The notes: generated by a model not told the origin, from the letters alone. Numbered from the stretch's first letter, positions 7,539 to 15,557 are shown. The stretch is 21,699 bases of DNA from an uncultured Altererythrobacter sp. (GCA_946886565.1 CAMPIX010000030.1:1-21699), one strand, 5' to 3'. Numbers and translations are program-made.

Positions 7539-7865
7539 CGAAATTCAAAGGATCCACCCGAAGGCACCACCCGAAGGTGAAGCGGCCAAACCCCCATCAG
7601 GCCGCGGGATCCAATCCCTCAACGTTGCCGGAGGCGCCATCGCCTGAAGCGGGCTGCGTCTCCGTTTCCCCTGAACCATGGCGCTCTTACGGCACCGAAA
7701 GCTCGGCGAGCTGCCCTTGCGGCCAGCAAGCGCTTCTTCCCATTTCATTTCGGTGGGTTAAAGCGGCATGTAACCGAAGCGTGGATTTTGCATCCCGCCT
7801 GTGGTTATCGTGCAACAACACGCCGCGGCGCAGACAAGCGCGCGAAACCGTTCGAAAGGCGCAAC
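7539..7865. other. Gene-free, hairpin-rich stretch; possible structured RNA
   Basis: No convincing protein gene occupies these 327 bases; long open frames through it run into hisI in the wrong frame. Pairings visible are GGATCC 7550-7555 with GGATCC 7607-7612, enclosing GCGGCC/GGCCGC (7582-7605); GAAGCG 7646-7651 with CGCTTC 7731-7736, continued by GCTG 7653-7656 with CAGC 7724-7727 and enclosing a large open bubble with AGCTCGGCGAGCT at its tip; and TTCG(GTGG)GTTA with TAACCGAA (about 7749-7778). A closing stem plus a large internal bubble and the string TCCCCTGAACC vaguely recall 6S RNA (ssrS), but I cannot confirm that or choose a strand. It may instead be a hisI leader. Confidence 0.3.
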
Positions 7866-8213
7866 TTGACCGGACAATTCGCACCGAAGTTCGACGCGGC
7901 AGGATTGCTGACCGCAGTCGTCGTGGACTCGTCCGACAACTCGGTGCGCATGGTCGCCTTCATGGATCGGGAAGCGCTCGAAAGAACGCGCGAAACCGGG
8001 CTGGCCCACTTCTATTCGCGGTCGCGCGGCGCGCTCTGGCTCAAGGGCGAGACATCGGGAAATACGCTCGCCGTCGACGACATGCTCGTCGATTGCGATC
8101 AGGATGCGTTGGTATTGCGCTGCACCCCGCGCGGGCCGACCTGCCACACCGGGGCCGAGAGCTGCTTCTTCCGCAGACTCGAAGGGGACCGCCTGATCGC
8201 GCTCGAAGATTGA
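7866..8213 (+). CDS. hisI: Phosphoribosyl-AMP cyclohydrolase
   Basis: HisI opens the purine ring of phosphoribosyl-AMP, the third step of histidine biosynthesis, in the cytoplasm. The 115-residue protein begins with TTG at 7866; AAAGG six bases upstream supports this start, and the protein then opens LTGQFAPKFDAAGLLTAVVVD. Family signatures are MVAFMDREAL, HFYSRSRGALWLKGETSGN, the metal-binding DCDQD (Asp 76, 78, 80) and GPTCHTGAESCFF with the zinc cysteines at 93 and 100. A longer TTG start at 7788 is open but has no ribosome-binding site. It stands apart from other his genes. Its stop overlaps the operator of the next gene. Confidence 0.93.
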   Translation: MTGQFAPKFDAAGLLTAVVVDSSDNSVRMVAFMDREALERTRETGLAHFYSRSRGALWLKGETSGNTLAVDDMLVDCDQDALVLRCTPRGPTCHTGAESCFFRRLEGDRLIALED

Positions 8214-8225
8214 CGTTAACGTAAA
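8210..8225 (+). promoter_or_regulatory. Palindromic operator of the MerR-type regulator (LiuR-like)
   Basis: TTGACGTTAACGTAAA is a near-perfect 16-bp palindrome (one mismatched pair) centred on GTTAAC, 18 bases before the regulator's ATG and overlapping the hisI stop. Its first six bases, TTGACG, would also serve as a -35 box, with TAAGGT (8232-8237) as a -10 after 16 bp. The sequence resembles ACGT-n-ACGT type sites described for LiuR, a MerR-family regulator of branched-chain amino acid/fatty acid catabolism (from memory). A site covering -35 suggests autorepression. The predicted transcript start falls very near the ATG at 8244. Confidence 0.55.
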
Positions 8226-8243
8226 GGGTAGTAAGGTAGGGGT

Positions 8244-8678
8244 ATGGCCGAACCCGCTCGCAAGCTCCCCGAAACGCATTCCGGCGCGCACCTCGATCGC
8301 CCCGACAAGCACTCGCGGGAACAATTCTCGATCTCCGATCTGACCTCGGAATTCGACTGCACCGCCCGCGCATTGCGCTTCTACGAGGACGAGGGACTGA
8401 TCGCGCCCAAGCGCGCCGGTCTGTCGCGGGTCTATTCGAAGCGCGACCGGGCGCGGCTGGCGTGGATCATGCGCGCCAAGAACGTGGGCTTCTCGCTTTC
8501 CGAAATCCGCGAGATGATCGATCTCTACGATCTCGGCGACGGGCGGGTCGAACAGCGCCGCGTGACGGTGGAGAAATGCCGCGCGCATGTCGCCAAGCTC
8601 AAGCGCCAGAGGACCGACATCGATTCTTCGATCAAGGAACTCACCGCCTTCATCAAGCTCGTCGACGCGATCGACTGA
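8244..8678 (+). CDS. MerR-family transcriptional regulator (LiuR-like)
   Basis: A 144-residue DNA-binding regulator. After a hydrophilic leader, residues about 27-95 form a MerR winged helix-turn-helix: [30 protein letters not shown], then [36 protein letters not shown]. The C-terminus is a coiled-coil dimerisation helix with few cysteines, so a metal sensor is unlikely. TAGGGG just before the ATG can serve as ribosome-binding site. It is 27 bp upstream of an acyl-CoA dehydrogenase on the same strand and has a palindromic operator upstream, fitting a local regulator of acyl-CoA catabolism that also controls itself. That assignment comes from context. Confidence 0.85.
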   Translation: MAEPARKLPETHSGAHLDRPDKHSREQFSISDLTSEFDCTARALRFYEDEGLIAPKRAGLSRVYSKRDRARLAWIMRAKNVGFSLSEIREMIDLYDLGDGRVEQRRVTVEKCRAHVAKLKRQRTDIDSSIKELTAFIKLVDAID

Positions 8679-8705
8679 GCGCAGCAACTTTCAGGACCAC
8701 GACCG

Positions 8706-10511
8706 ATGCCCACCTATACCGCCCCGACCCGCGATGCGCGGTTCGTGATCAACGAAGTGCTCGACCTCGCCAGCTACGGCAACCTGCCTGGCTTCGAGAG
8801 CGCGACGCCCGACATGATCGACACCGTGATTAACGAGGCGGGCAAGTTCTGCGCCGAAGTGCTCGCGCCGCTCAACCGCGCGGGAGACGAGCATGGCTGC
8901 ACCCGGCACGATGATGGCTCGGTCACGACCCCGCCGGGTTTCAAGGCGGCGTTCGAGCAGTTCCGCGAGGCGGGCTGGGGCACGCTTTCGGCGCCCGAGG
9001 AGTTCGGCGGGCAGGGCATGCCGCACGTGCTCGGCTTCGTGATCGAGGAGTTCATCTCCTCGGCGAACCAGGCCTTCGGCATGTACCCGGGCCTGACCAA
9101 CGGCGCGGTCTCCGCGCTGCTCGCCGAGGGTTCGCCCGAGCAGCAGGCGAAGTACGTGCCGAAGATGATTGCCAACGAATGGCTCGGCACGATGAACCTG
9201 ACCGAGCCGCAGTGCGGCACCGATCTCGGCATGATCCGCACCAAGGCAGAGCCGCAGGCCGACGGCAGCTACAGGGTCACGGGCACCAAGATCTTCATCT
9301 CGGCCGGCGAGCATGACCTGACCGAGCAGATCGTCCACCTCGTGCTGGCCAAGACCCCCGGCGCGCCCGATTCGACCAAGGGCATCTCGCTGTTCGTGGT
9401 CCCCAAGGTCATGGTGAACGACGACGGCTCGCTCGGCGCGCGCAACGGCGTGAGCTGCGGCTCGATCGAGCACAAGATGGGCATTCACGGCAACTCGACT
9501 TGCGTGCTCAACTACGACGGCGCGACCGGATGGCTGGTGGGCGAGGAGAACAAGGGCCTCGCCGCGATGTTCATCATGATGAACGCCGCGCGATTGGGCG
9601 TCGGCATCCAGGGCTTCAGCCAGGCCGAGGCGGCCTATCAGAACGCGGTCGCCTATGCGGTCGACCGGCGGCAGGGCAGGGCGCTGACCGGCCCCGCCGA
9701 GCCGAACGAGAAGGCCGATCCGATCATCGTCCACCCCGACGTGCGGCGGATGCTGATGGACGCCAAGGCCTTCACCGAAGGCTTCCGCGCCTTCGCGCTG
9801 TGGGGCGCACTGCTGGTCGACCTCGCCCATAAGGCCGCGACCGAGGAGGAGCGCGCCGAAGCCGACCTGCTGCTCGGCCTCATGACTCCGGTGATCAAGG
9901 GATATGGCACCGACAAGGGCTTCGACACCGCGGTGAACATGCAGCAGGTGTTCGGCGGCCACGGCTACATCGAAGAATGGGGCATGAGCCAGTTCGTGCG
10001 CGATGCCCGCATCACCCAGATCTACGAAGGCACCAACGGCGTGCAGGCGATGGACCTGTGCGGTCGCAAGCTGGCCCAGAACGGCGGTGCGGCGGTGCAG
10101 GCGTTCTTCAAGCTGGTGGGCGAGGAAGCAGCGGCGGCGAAGGGCGACGAGACTCTCGGCCCGATCGCCGAACGGCTCGAGAAGGCGTTGAACGAGCAGC
10201 AGGCCGCGACGATGTGGTTTATGCAGAACGCGATGGCCAACCCGAACGACCTCGGCGCGGGTGCGCATCACTACATGCACATCATGGGGCTGGTGACCCT
10301 CGGGCTGATGTGGCTGCGCATGGCGAAGGTCGCGCAGACGACGCTGGCAGCCGGTAGCGAGGACAGGGCGTTCTACGAGGCGAAGCTCGTCACCGCCCGC
10401 TACTTCGCCGAGCGCTTCCTGCCCGACGCCGGCGCGCTGCGGCGCAAGCTGGAAGCGGGCAGCGAGGCGATGATGGCGCTGGGCGAAGAGGCTTTTGCGA
10501 CGGCGGCCTGA
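8706..10511 (+). CDS. Acyl-CoA dehydrogenase with C-terminal extension (AcdA/DmdC-like)
   Basis: A 601-residue flavoprotein of the long acyl-CoA dehydrogenase class (N-terminal AcylCoA_DH_N segment, three ACAD domains, C-terminal Acyl-CoA_dh_C helices), which oxidises acyl-CoA to enoyl-CoA with electrons passed to ETF. The first 30 residues, MPTYTAPTRDARFVINEVLD, match the extra N-terminal segment. Later blocks are LSAPEEFGGQGMP, MNLTEPQCGTDLG, GTKIFISAGEHDL, KMGIHGNSTCVLNYDGATG, MQQVFGGHGYIEEWGMSQFVRDARI and QIYEGTNGVQAMDL, where Glu about 441 is the likely catalytic base. DmdC (methylmercaptopropionyl-CoA dehydrogenase) belongs to this class, but substrate cannot be read from sequence. It is probably co-transcribed with the MerR-type gene. 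Confidence 0.93.
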   Translation: MPTYTAPTRDARFVINEVLDLASYGNLPGFESATPDMIDTVINEAGKFCAEVLAPLNRAGDEHGCTRHDDGSVTTPPGFKAAFEQFREAGWGTLSAPEEFGGQGMPHVLGFVIEEFISSANQAFGMYPGLTNGAVSALLAEGSPEQQAKYVPKMIANEWLGTMNLTEPQCGTDLGMIRTKAEPQADGSYRVTGTKIFISAGEHDLTEQIVHLVLAKTPGAPDSTKGISLFVVPKVMVNDDGSLGARNGVSCGSIEHKMGIHGNSTCVLNYDGATGWLVGEENKGLAAMFIMMNAARLGVGIQGFSQAEAAYQNAVAYAVDRRQGRALTGPAEPNEKADPIIVHPDVRRMLMDAKAFTEGFRAFALWGALLVDLAHKAATEEERAEADLLLGLMTPVIKGYGTDKGFDTAVNMQQVFGGHGYIEEWGMSQFVRDARITQIYEGTNGVQAMDLCGRKLAQNGGAAVQAFFKLVGEEAAAAKGDETLGPIAERLEKALNEQQAATMWFMQNAMANPNDLGAGAHHYMHIMGLVTLGLMWLRMAKVAQTTLAAGSEDRAFYEAKLVTARYFAERFLPDAGALRRKLEAGSEAMMALGEEAFATAA

Positions 10512-10848
10512 CGCGAGCCCTCTGTTACACAGACCGGGGGTTTTCGGAAAATAGTGATCCGGTGAATCCGCGTTTGTTTTCCGGCGATTGCGTCGGAAAA
10601 CGCGCGATCACCTGTCACTTTTCGTTTCCGGTCAGAGCGCAGCGGTTACGCATCCGCCGAACAGACTTCCTGATCCGCTTGCAAAGCTGGGGCATGGATC
10701 GACGATGCAAAGAGCCGACCCGAGGCTAGCAAAGTCGATGGGGTGTAGGAAAATGGTTTGTAACTAGGGCCCCAAACGCTGACCCGTCGCTTTTTCGTGA
10801 TGTCCGCAATTGGGTGGAAAGCGGTCAATCAAAGACCTACAAGATGGC
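10512..10848. other. Intergenic stretch after the acyl-CoA dehydrogenase
   Basis: No protein gene is supported here. Composition is visibly less GC-rich than the flanks (runs such as TTTGTTTTCC and AAAATGG), as expected of an accessory or non-coding stretch. It holds one strong hairpin (10576-10601) and presumably the promoter of the broken lipoprotein gene that follows; I see no convincing promoter boxes. Confidence 0.6.
10576..10601 (+). terminator. Hairpin downstream of the acyl-CoA dehydrogenase
   Basis: GTTTTCCGGCG (10576-10586) pairs with CGTCGGAAAAC (10591-10601) around an ATTG loop: 11 pairs with one G-T. It lies 65 bp after the stop codon. The arms carry A and T tracts, which can act as a bidirectional terminator, but no extended T-run follows the stem. 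Confidence 0.5.
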
Positions 10849-11334
10849 ATGACATGGGGACGATGCATCGCCATTAGCCTTTGCGCTTGTGTAGCTGCCA
10901 GTTGTGCAACTTCGGCGGAAACTGCCTCCCAAAACTCTGCTGGAAGATGCTTTGACGCCTTGGTCATCGCTGAAGTCACCGGGCAAGTCCCCAGCGACTT
11001 TCCCAACACCAGAGACGGCTACATTATAATGTCGTGGCCCTACTTCATCGACCTGAAGATCAAGCGAGTTCTGGACGGATAGATCGCGGATAAAGAACTC
11101 ACAGCACTTTCTGTCCAGCACACCTACTGGCGAAGCGATCTAGGAACGAAAAGGTGGTGGCTGCGAAGAAACACAGAAGGGGGCTACAACATTCTCAGGG
11201 TCGATAGTGGCACTGAGCCATCGCGCTGCGCAACTGGGACAGAGCCCGCCCGCGCCTATCTGACCCCGAGGCAAGGCCAAACGCTCGACGACATGAGAAT
11301 CGCCGGAGAGCAGAAGTATGGGAGCAGGCCGTAA
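10849..11334 (+). pseudogene. Small exported lipoprotein-like protein, interrupted by an in-frame TAG
   Basis: The frame from ATG 10849 encodes MTWGRCIAISLCACVAASCATSAE, a signal peptide with a possible lipobox ending AASC, then ends at TAG 11080-11082 after DLKIKRVLDG. Past that codon the same frame continues for 83 codons to TAA 11332-11334, with protein-like sequence (IADKELTALSVQHTYWRSDLG, RNTEGGYNILRVDSG, YLTPRQGQTLDDMRIAGEQ). A single CAG-to-TAG change would explain this: VLDGQIADKEL reads naturally. The intact protein would be about 161 residues. No known function is recognised. Codon use is less GC-biased than neighbouring genes, consistent with an accessory gene under weak selection. 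A sequencing error is the alternative. Confidence 0.6.
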
Positions 11335-11357
11335 TCACCTCAGCCATCTACTGACGT

Positions 11358-11525
11358 TTGTCCGCTATCGGGTCGTTAGCCGACATTGCTGCGATCGCGT
11401 TCGCACCCTCTGTCGCTCATGCTTACTCCTCACCCTTTGCGGAGCCAGGGGTCCAGGTCGCGTTCGTCAGTTTTGCCTGCTCGATGGATCCCCGACTTCG
11501 CGGGGATGACGAGATTGGGCGTTGA
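11358..11525 (+). other. Possible small ORF or gene remnant ending in a repeat
   Basis: From TTG 11358 a 55-codon frame reads MSAIGSLADIAAIAFAPSV then AHAYSSPFAEPGVQVAFVS, which looks like a signal peptide with an AHA cleavage site. It then runs into translated repeat (SMDPRLRGDDEIG) and stops one base before the convergent gene's stop. There is no ribosome-binding site. I take it as a decayed 5' fragment of a secreted-protein gene cut by the repeat at 11483, or chance. The rest of 11335-11525 holds nothing else I recognise. Confidence 0.15.
11483..11510. repeat. Short REP-like hairpin (GGATCCCCG...CGGGGAT type)
   Basis: ATCCCCG and CGGGGAT flank a short ACTTCG loop, within the string GATGGATCCCCGACTTCG... 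. This is the form of a dispersed repeat frequent in sphingomonad genomes (from memory). It lies just beyond the stop of the convergent minus-strand flavoprotein gene and could act as its terminator. Confidence 0.5.
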
Positions 11526-12665
11526 TCACCCCGCATAAACCCCGCGCAATATCGCCAACGCCCGCTCGGTTTCCGCCGGGTCGGCCACTTCGTCGGGGTC
11601 ACCGTAGCCGAAATCCTCGTTGGGGCCGTAGTACTGGATGACGACACCGTCGCGGCGGGAGATGGCGTTGGCGCCGTTGTAGTAGAGCGAATAGCGGGCA
11701 TCGGGCTGGGGGACGAGCCAGCCGATCTGGCCGCGCACGGGTACCATGGCGGCGTCGCCCCAGATCGCCTTCGCGCCATAGCCCATGCAGTTGACGATCA
11801 CCGGCTCGGGCAGCGCGAGGGCGACGGCGCGGTCGGGGAAGGCGCGGCGGATCATGCGGCCACCACGCAGCATGAAGAGCTGCGCGAGGCGGTCGGCGTA
11901 GCTGGCGACGTTGAACACGATGCCCTGGCCGGTCGCGGTCTCGCGCGCGAATGGGCTCTCGGCCTCGGTCATCCGCCGCCAGGGTGGTCGCAGATCGCGC
12001 ACGCGGCGGTCGAGATGGAGGAAGTCGTGCGTTGCGGGCGGGAAGGGCGCGCCATCGCCGCCGCCGCTGACCTCGTATTGCGGGAGGAATTCGGCCGGAT
12101 CGCCGACCAGGCCGATCATCCGCAGATGCGCGGCATAGGAGGTGCGGGCCCAACCTTCCCAGCGCTCAGCGAAGCCGGCGGGCGCGTCGGGAGCGAGCGC
12201 GATGCGGCTGCTCGGCGACCACACACCGGTGGCGCGGGCCGAGCGTGTTTCGGCAGGGAACTCAGACGCGTAGATCGTGACCTTCGCACCGGTTTCGACA
12301 AGCCGCAGCGCGGTGGTGAGGCCGATCACCCCCGCGCCGATCACCGCGAACTCGCTCGCCCCGCCCGAGCGTGCGAGCGCCGCGGCTTCGTCGGCACAGC
12401 CCCAACTCAGCGACCAGCCCGAGCCGCCGTGGCCGTAGTTGTGGATCACGGTCTTGTCGCCGAACCGCTCGGCTTCGAGTCGCGGGCCGGCCGGGCGGAA
12501 GGGGCGCAGGCACACCGTGATCTTCATCAGGTGCGCCATGTCGAAATGGAGCGGTGCGAGGCGCGAGGCGGCGGGTGCGGAGGTGAGCCCGGCGCCGGGG
12601 CGGGTGCAGCCGGCGAGAAGGGCGGCTGCACCTCCAGCCAGAACCGCGCGACGCTTCAACTCCAT
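11526..12665 (-). CDS. D-amino-acid-oxidase-like flavoprotein with permuted motif order, Tat/lipoprotein signal
   Basis: A 379-residue FAD-dependent oxidoreductase of the DAO family, probably exported: MELKRRAVLAGGAAALLAGC has a twin arginine (residues 5-6) and a lipobox ending at Cys 20. The family normally starts with the Rossmann GxGxxG and ends with RxGFRPxRP and HNYGHGGxGxxxxWG. Here LRPFRPAGPRLE and HNYGHGGSGWSLSWG come first (about 53-89), then VIGAGVIGLTTALRL (108-122). ATGVWSP, VNCMGYGAKAIWGD, VRGQIGWL and SLYYNGA follow in normal order, and the C-terminus lacks a second copy of HNYGHGG. This is the order expected of a circular permutation. GAGGGG precedes the ATG at 12665, which is preferred over the GTG one codon upstream. 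Substrate is unknown; oxidation of a D-amino acid or similar amine is inferred. Confidence 0.85.
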   Translation of the reverse strand: MELKRRAVLAGGAAALLAGCTRPGAGLTSAPAASRLAPLHFDMAHLMKITVCLRPFRPAGPRLEAERFGDKTVIHNYGHGGSGWSLSWGCADEAAALARSGGASEFAVIGAGVIGLTTALRLVETGAKVTIYASEFPAETRSARATGVWSPSSRIALAPDAPAGFAERWEGWARTSYAAHLRMIGLVGDPAEFLPQYEVSGGGDGAPFPPATHDFLHLDRRVRDLRPPWRRMTEAESPFARETATGQGIVFNVASYADRLAQLFMLRGGRMIRRAFPDRAVALALPEPVIVNCMGYGAKAIWGDAAMVPVRGQIGWLVPQPDARYSLYYNGANAISRRDGVVIQYYGPNEDFGYGDPDEVADPAETERALAILRGVYAG

Positions 12666-12682
12666 CACAACCCCTCAACTTC

Positions 12683-12772
12683 CGTTCGTGCTGAGCCTGT
12701 CGAAGCACCGCTCTTCCTTAAGCGTCACGCTAGAAGGAAAACCGGCTCTTCGACAAGCTCAGGGCGAGCGGT
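12683..12772. repeat. Inverted-repeat REP element between cysK and the flavoprotein gene
   Basis: CTGAGCCTGTCGAAG (12691-12705) is inverted at 12748-12762 (CTTCGACAAGCTCAG) with 14 of 15 matching, and similarity extends on both sides (CACCG, GCGAGCG). The centre holds CTTCCTTA/AGGAAA pairing. This CTGAGCTTGTCGAAG-type palindrome is a common dispersed repeat in alphaproteobacteria (from memory). It fills most of the 143-bp gap, so it would form a hairpin between cysK and the next gene and could uncouple their transcription. Confidence 0.8.
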
Positions 12773-12808
12773 GACGAGTGGTTGGGCGTGGTCCGGCCTG
12801 ACGCTGGT

Positions 12809-13729
12809 TCACTCCTCCGGCAGGAAATCGGGCACCGAGAGGTAGCGTTCGCCGGTGTCGTAGTTGAAGCCGAGCACGCGCGCGCCGGGGTCGAGATCGG
12901 GGAGCTTTTGCGCAATCGCGGCGAGCGCCGCTCCGCTCGAGATGCCGACCAGCAGCCCCTCCTCGCGCGCACAGCGGCGGGCCCATTCCTTCGACTCCTC
13001 GCCCGAAACCTCGATCGCGCCGTCGATCGACTGGGTGTGCAGGTTGCCGGGAATGAACCCCGCGCCGAGGCCCTGGATCGGGTGCGGGCCGGGCTGACCG
13101 CCGGAGATGACCGGCGAGAGATCGGGCTCGACCGCGTAGGCCTTCATGCCTGGCCAGCTGCGCTTCAGCACCTCGGCGCAGCCGGTGATGTGGCCGCCCG
13201 TGCCGACGCCGGTGATGAGCACGTCGATCGGCGAATCGGCGAAGTCCTCGGCGATTTCCTTCGCGGTGGTGGCGGCGTGGACCTTCCAGTTGGCGTCGTT
13301 GTCGAACTGGCTCGGGATCCACGCGCCGTTCGTGTCGGCGGCGAGCTCGCTCGCGCGCTCCATCGCGCCCTTCATGCCCTTTTCCTTGGGCGTGAGGTCG
13401 AACGTGGCGCCGTAGGCAAGCATCAGGCGGCGGCGCTCGAGGCTCATGCTCTCGGGCATGACGAGCACCAGCTTGTAGCCCTTGACCGCGGCGACCATCG
13501 CGAGGCCGATGCCGGTGTTGCCGCTGGTCGGCTCGATGATCGTGCCGCCGGGCTGGAGCGCGCCGGATTTCTCCGCATCCTCGATCATCGCCAGCGCGAT
13601 GCGGTCCTTGATCGAGCCGCCGGGATTGGCGCGCTCGCTCTTCACCCAGACCTCGTGGTCGGGGAACAGGCGCGACAGGCGGATGTGCGGGGTCCTGCCG
13701 ATGGTTTCGAGGACGTTCGCGGCTTTCAT
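12809..13729 (-). CDS. cysK: Cysteine synthase A (O-acetylserine sulfhydrylase)
   Basis: CysK makes cysteine from O-acetylserine and sulfide with pyridoxal phosphate, in the cytoplasm. The 306-residue protein has the usual length. The PLP lysine lies in NPGGSIKDR (Lys 41), the substrate loop is [10 protein letters not shown] (66-75), and the PLP-phosphate loop is [25 protein letters not shown] closes the C-terminus, as in CysK. AGGAG lies eight bases before the ATG. The start overlaps the stop of the upstream MFS gene by ATGA, so the two are translationally coupled. Confidence 0.95.
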   Translation of the reverse strand: MKAANVLETIGRTPHIRLSRLFPDHEVWVKSERANPGGSIKDRIALAMIEDAEKSGALQPGGTIIEPTSGNTGIGLAMVAAVKGYKLVLVMPESMSLERRRLMLAYGATFDLTPKEKGMKGAMERASELAADTNGAWIPSQFDNDANWKVHAATTAKEIAEDFADSPIDVLITGVGTGGHITGCAEVLKRSWPGMKAYAVEPDLSPVISGGQPGPHPIQGLGAGFIPGNLHTQSIDGAIEVSGEESKEWARRCAREEGLLVGISSGAALAAIAQKLPDLDPGARVLGFNYDTGERYLSVPDFLPEE

Positions 13730-15018
13730 GGTATCTGCTCCTGCAATTTTTCCTCAGGGGTATGTTCGTCCAATTCCTGCGGCGGGTCAAAGGTCCGCGT
13801 GGTGCGCAGGACGGGAAAGATTTTTGCCCAGATCGCGACGGTGACGATCGCGCCCACGCCGCCGCTCACCACCGCGAGCACCGGGCCGATCAGCCAGGCG
13901 AGCGTGCCGGAGAAGAAATCGCCGAATTCGTTCGAGGCGGAGATCGTCAGCAGGCTGACCGAGGAGACGCGGCCGCGCTTGTCGTCGGGCGTGTGGAGCT
14001 GGATCAGCGACTGGCGGATATAGACCGAGAACATGTCCGCCGCGCCCACGATCACCAGCATCGCAAGGCTGAGCGGCATCGAGGTGGAGAGGCCGAACAC
14101 CACCGTCGCGAGGCCGAACGCCGCGACCGCCCAGAGCATCTTGGGGCCGACGCCGTTGCGCAAGGGGCGGAACGAGAACCACAGCGCGGTGACCGCCGCG
14201 CCGACCGCGGGCGCCATCGCGAGCTGTGCGAGCCCGGTCTCGCCGACTTGCAAAATGTCGCGTGCGTAGACCGGGAACAGCGCGGTCGCCCCGGCGAGGA
14301 ACACCGCGAACAGATCGAGCGTGATCGCGCCGAGCACCATCTTGTTGCGCACCACGTAGTGCAGCCCGTCGACCATCTGCCCGATCGGCCGCGCTGCGCC
14401 CGGGATCGGCGGCTGCGGCACCTTGCCGATGAAGGAAAGCGCGGTGATCGAGACCGCGAACAGCGCGCCCGCGACCGCATAGGGCAGCGCGGGGACGAGC
14501 GCGTAGAGGTAGCCGCCGATCGCGGGCCCGACGATCATCCCCGCCTGCCACGCGATCGAGGACAGCGCGATCGCGTTGGGCAGGATCGCCTTGGGCACGA
14601 GGTTGGGGGCGAGCGCGGAGAGCGCCGGGCCGTTGAACGCGCGGACTACGCCGAGGACCACCGCGACCGCATAGAGCCAGTGGAGCGTGATCGCCTCGTT
14701 CCACGTCAGCGTCGCGAGCGTCGCGGCGCAACCGAGCTGCAGCAGGACGGTCATCCGCGCGAGGTTGCGGCGGTCGAACCGGTCGGCGGCGAGACCCGAG
14801 AACGGGGTGAGCAGGAACAGCGGGACGAACTGGAACAGCCCGATCAGTGCGAGCTGCCCCGATGCGCCCGCCACGCTCATCCCCCCGTCGCGCGCGATAT
14901 TGTAGGTCTGCCATCCGATGATCAGCATCATCGCGTATTGCGCCAGCGTCATCGACAGGCGCGATATCCAGTAGGCGCGGAAGTTGGCGATGCGGAACGG
15001 AGAGCGCGGCTCGGTCAC
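13726..15018 (-). CDS. MFS transporter (EntS-like, MFS_3 family)
   Basis: A 430-residue inner-membrane protein with about 12 hydrophobic segments and the EntS/MFS_3 layout: [20 protein letters not shown] at the N-terminus, the loop 2-3 motif [15 protein letters not shown] (G-x-x-x-D-R-x-x-R-R), and [27 protein letters not shown] in the central loops, typical of this exporter group. The substrate is unknown; family members export siderophores or drugs. GTG 15018 (MTEPRSPFR) is chosen because recognisable sequence starts there, although no strong ribosome-binding site is visible. A TTG at 15057 would add 13 residues. It overlaps cysK by ATGA; the link to cysteine metabolism is not obvious. Confidence 0.88.
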   Translation of the reverse strand: MTEPRSPFRIANFRAYWISRLSMTLAQYAMMLIIGWQTYNIARDGGMSVAGASGQLALIGLFQFVPLFLLTPFSGLAADRFDRRNLARMTVLLQLGCAATLATLTWNEAITLHWLYAVAVVLGVVRAFNGPALSALAPNLVPKAILPNAIALSSIAWQAGMIVGPAIGGYLYALVPALPYAVAGALFAVSITALSFIGKVPQPPIPGAARPIGQMVDGLHYVVRNKMVLGAITLDLFAVFLAGATALFPVYARDILQVGETGLAQLAMAPAVGAAVTALWFSFRPLRNGVGPKMLWAVAAFGLATVVFGLSTSMPLSLAMLVIVGAADMFSVYIRQSLIQLHTPDDKRGRVSSVSLLTISASNEFGDFFSGTLAWLIGPVLAVVSGGVGAIVTVAIWAKIFPVLRTTRTFDPPQELDEHTPEEKLQEQIP

Positions 15019-15104
15019 GCGCGGGCCATGGCATCGCCCGCGGCGCAAGCCAAGCAATCAGATCGAACCGTGCGAGAAGCCGCGCTTGCTGCGCGCTTGG
15101 CGCC

Positions 15105-15443
15105 TCAGCGGCGGCGGCGCAGGCGGGGGTTGGGCTGGAGCGTGTCGATCAGGCCCACGAAGTCGTCGAGGCGGATGATCCGCTCGAACTGGAAGCCGGC
15201 CCGGCTGTCGCGGGTCCAGATCACGTAAGCCTCGATCCGTCCGATGGTGGGCAGGCGGATGATCACGCGGTCGCCGCGCGCGAGGCCGGCGGCGTCGTCG
15301 ACCATGAAGCCGTGGGCGGAGATATTGCAGATGTGCAGCGGCAGATCGCCGCGATCGTGGTGTTCGGCGATGACCGGAAAATCGACCGGGTGGCGCGCCG
15401 CGCGGCGCAGATCAGTAACGCTGAGATTCGCTCCGGCAGACAC
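15105..15443 (-). CDS. PilZ-domain protein (c-di-GMP binding type)
   Basis: A 112-residue single-domain PilZ protein. The c-di-GMP signature is present: LRRAARHPV (RxxxR box) at the N-terminus and NISAHGFMV (the [D/N]xSxxG box) about 28 residues later, followed by beta strands DRVIIRLPTIGRIEAYVIW. The C-terminus is basic (RLRRRR). GTG at 15443 is preferred because AAAGGG lies nine bases upstream; TTG codons at 15449 and 15452 are alternatives. Such stand-alone proteins relay c-di-GMP to unknown partners. It lies between tyrS and the MFS gene on the same strand. Confidence 0.85.
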   Translation of the reverse strand: MSAGANLSVTDLRRAARHPVDFPVIAEHHDRGDLPLHICNISAHGFMVDDAAGLARGDRVIIRLPTIGRIEAYVIWTRDSRAGFQFERIIRLDDFVGLIDTLQPNPRLRRRR

Positions 15444-15557
15444 TAACAACAACCCTTTATCTTGTTGGTGCGATGCCGTTCCTAATGCCTGTGAAACACT
15501 GACAATTGGTAAAGCGAGGCCCTAGCGGCCGCAGCTCGTCCCGCGCTCGTGCTCGGG

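Noticed and set aside
7648..7740. SRP RNA, RNase P RNA or tmRNA in the comF-hisI gap
   Set aside because: None of the hallmark conserved strings of these RNAs is present on either strand; only a weak 6S-like impression remains.
7535..8224. 229-codon plus-strand frame between comF and hisI
   Set aside because: Its second half is hisI in the wrong frame and the first half is the hairpin-rich stretch; no motifs and no ribosome-binding site.
8691..10280. Long minus-strand open frame (529 codons) opposite the acyl-CoA dehydrogenase
   Set aside because: It is antisense to a clear gene; the sequence is His/Arg/Ala-rich nonsense typical of high-GC shadow frames.
11358..11525. A functional small secreted protein
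   Set aside because: No ribosome-binding site, and the last third is translated repeat; kept only as a low-confidence remnant.
12782..15228. Plus-strand long frames (413 and 488 codons) opposite cysK and the MFS exporter
   Set aside because: Antisense shadows; cysK and the exporter have unambiguous motifs on the minus strand and an ATGA junction.
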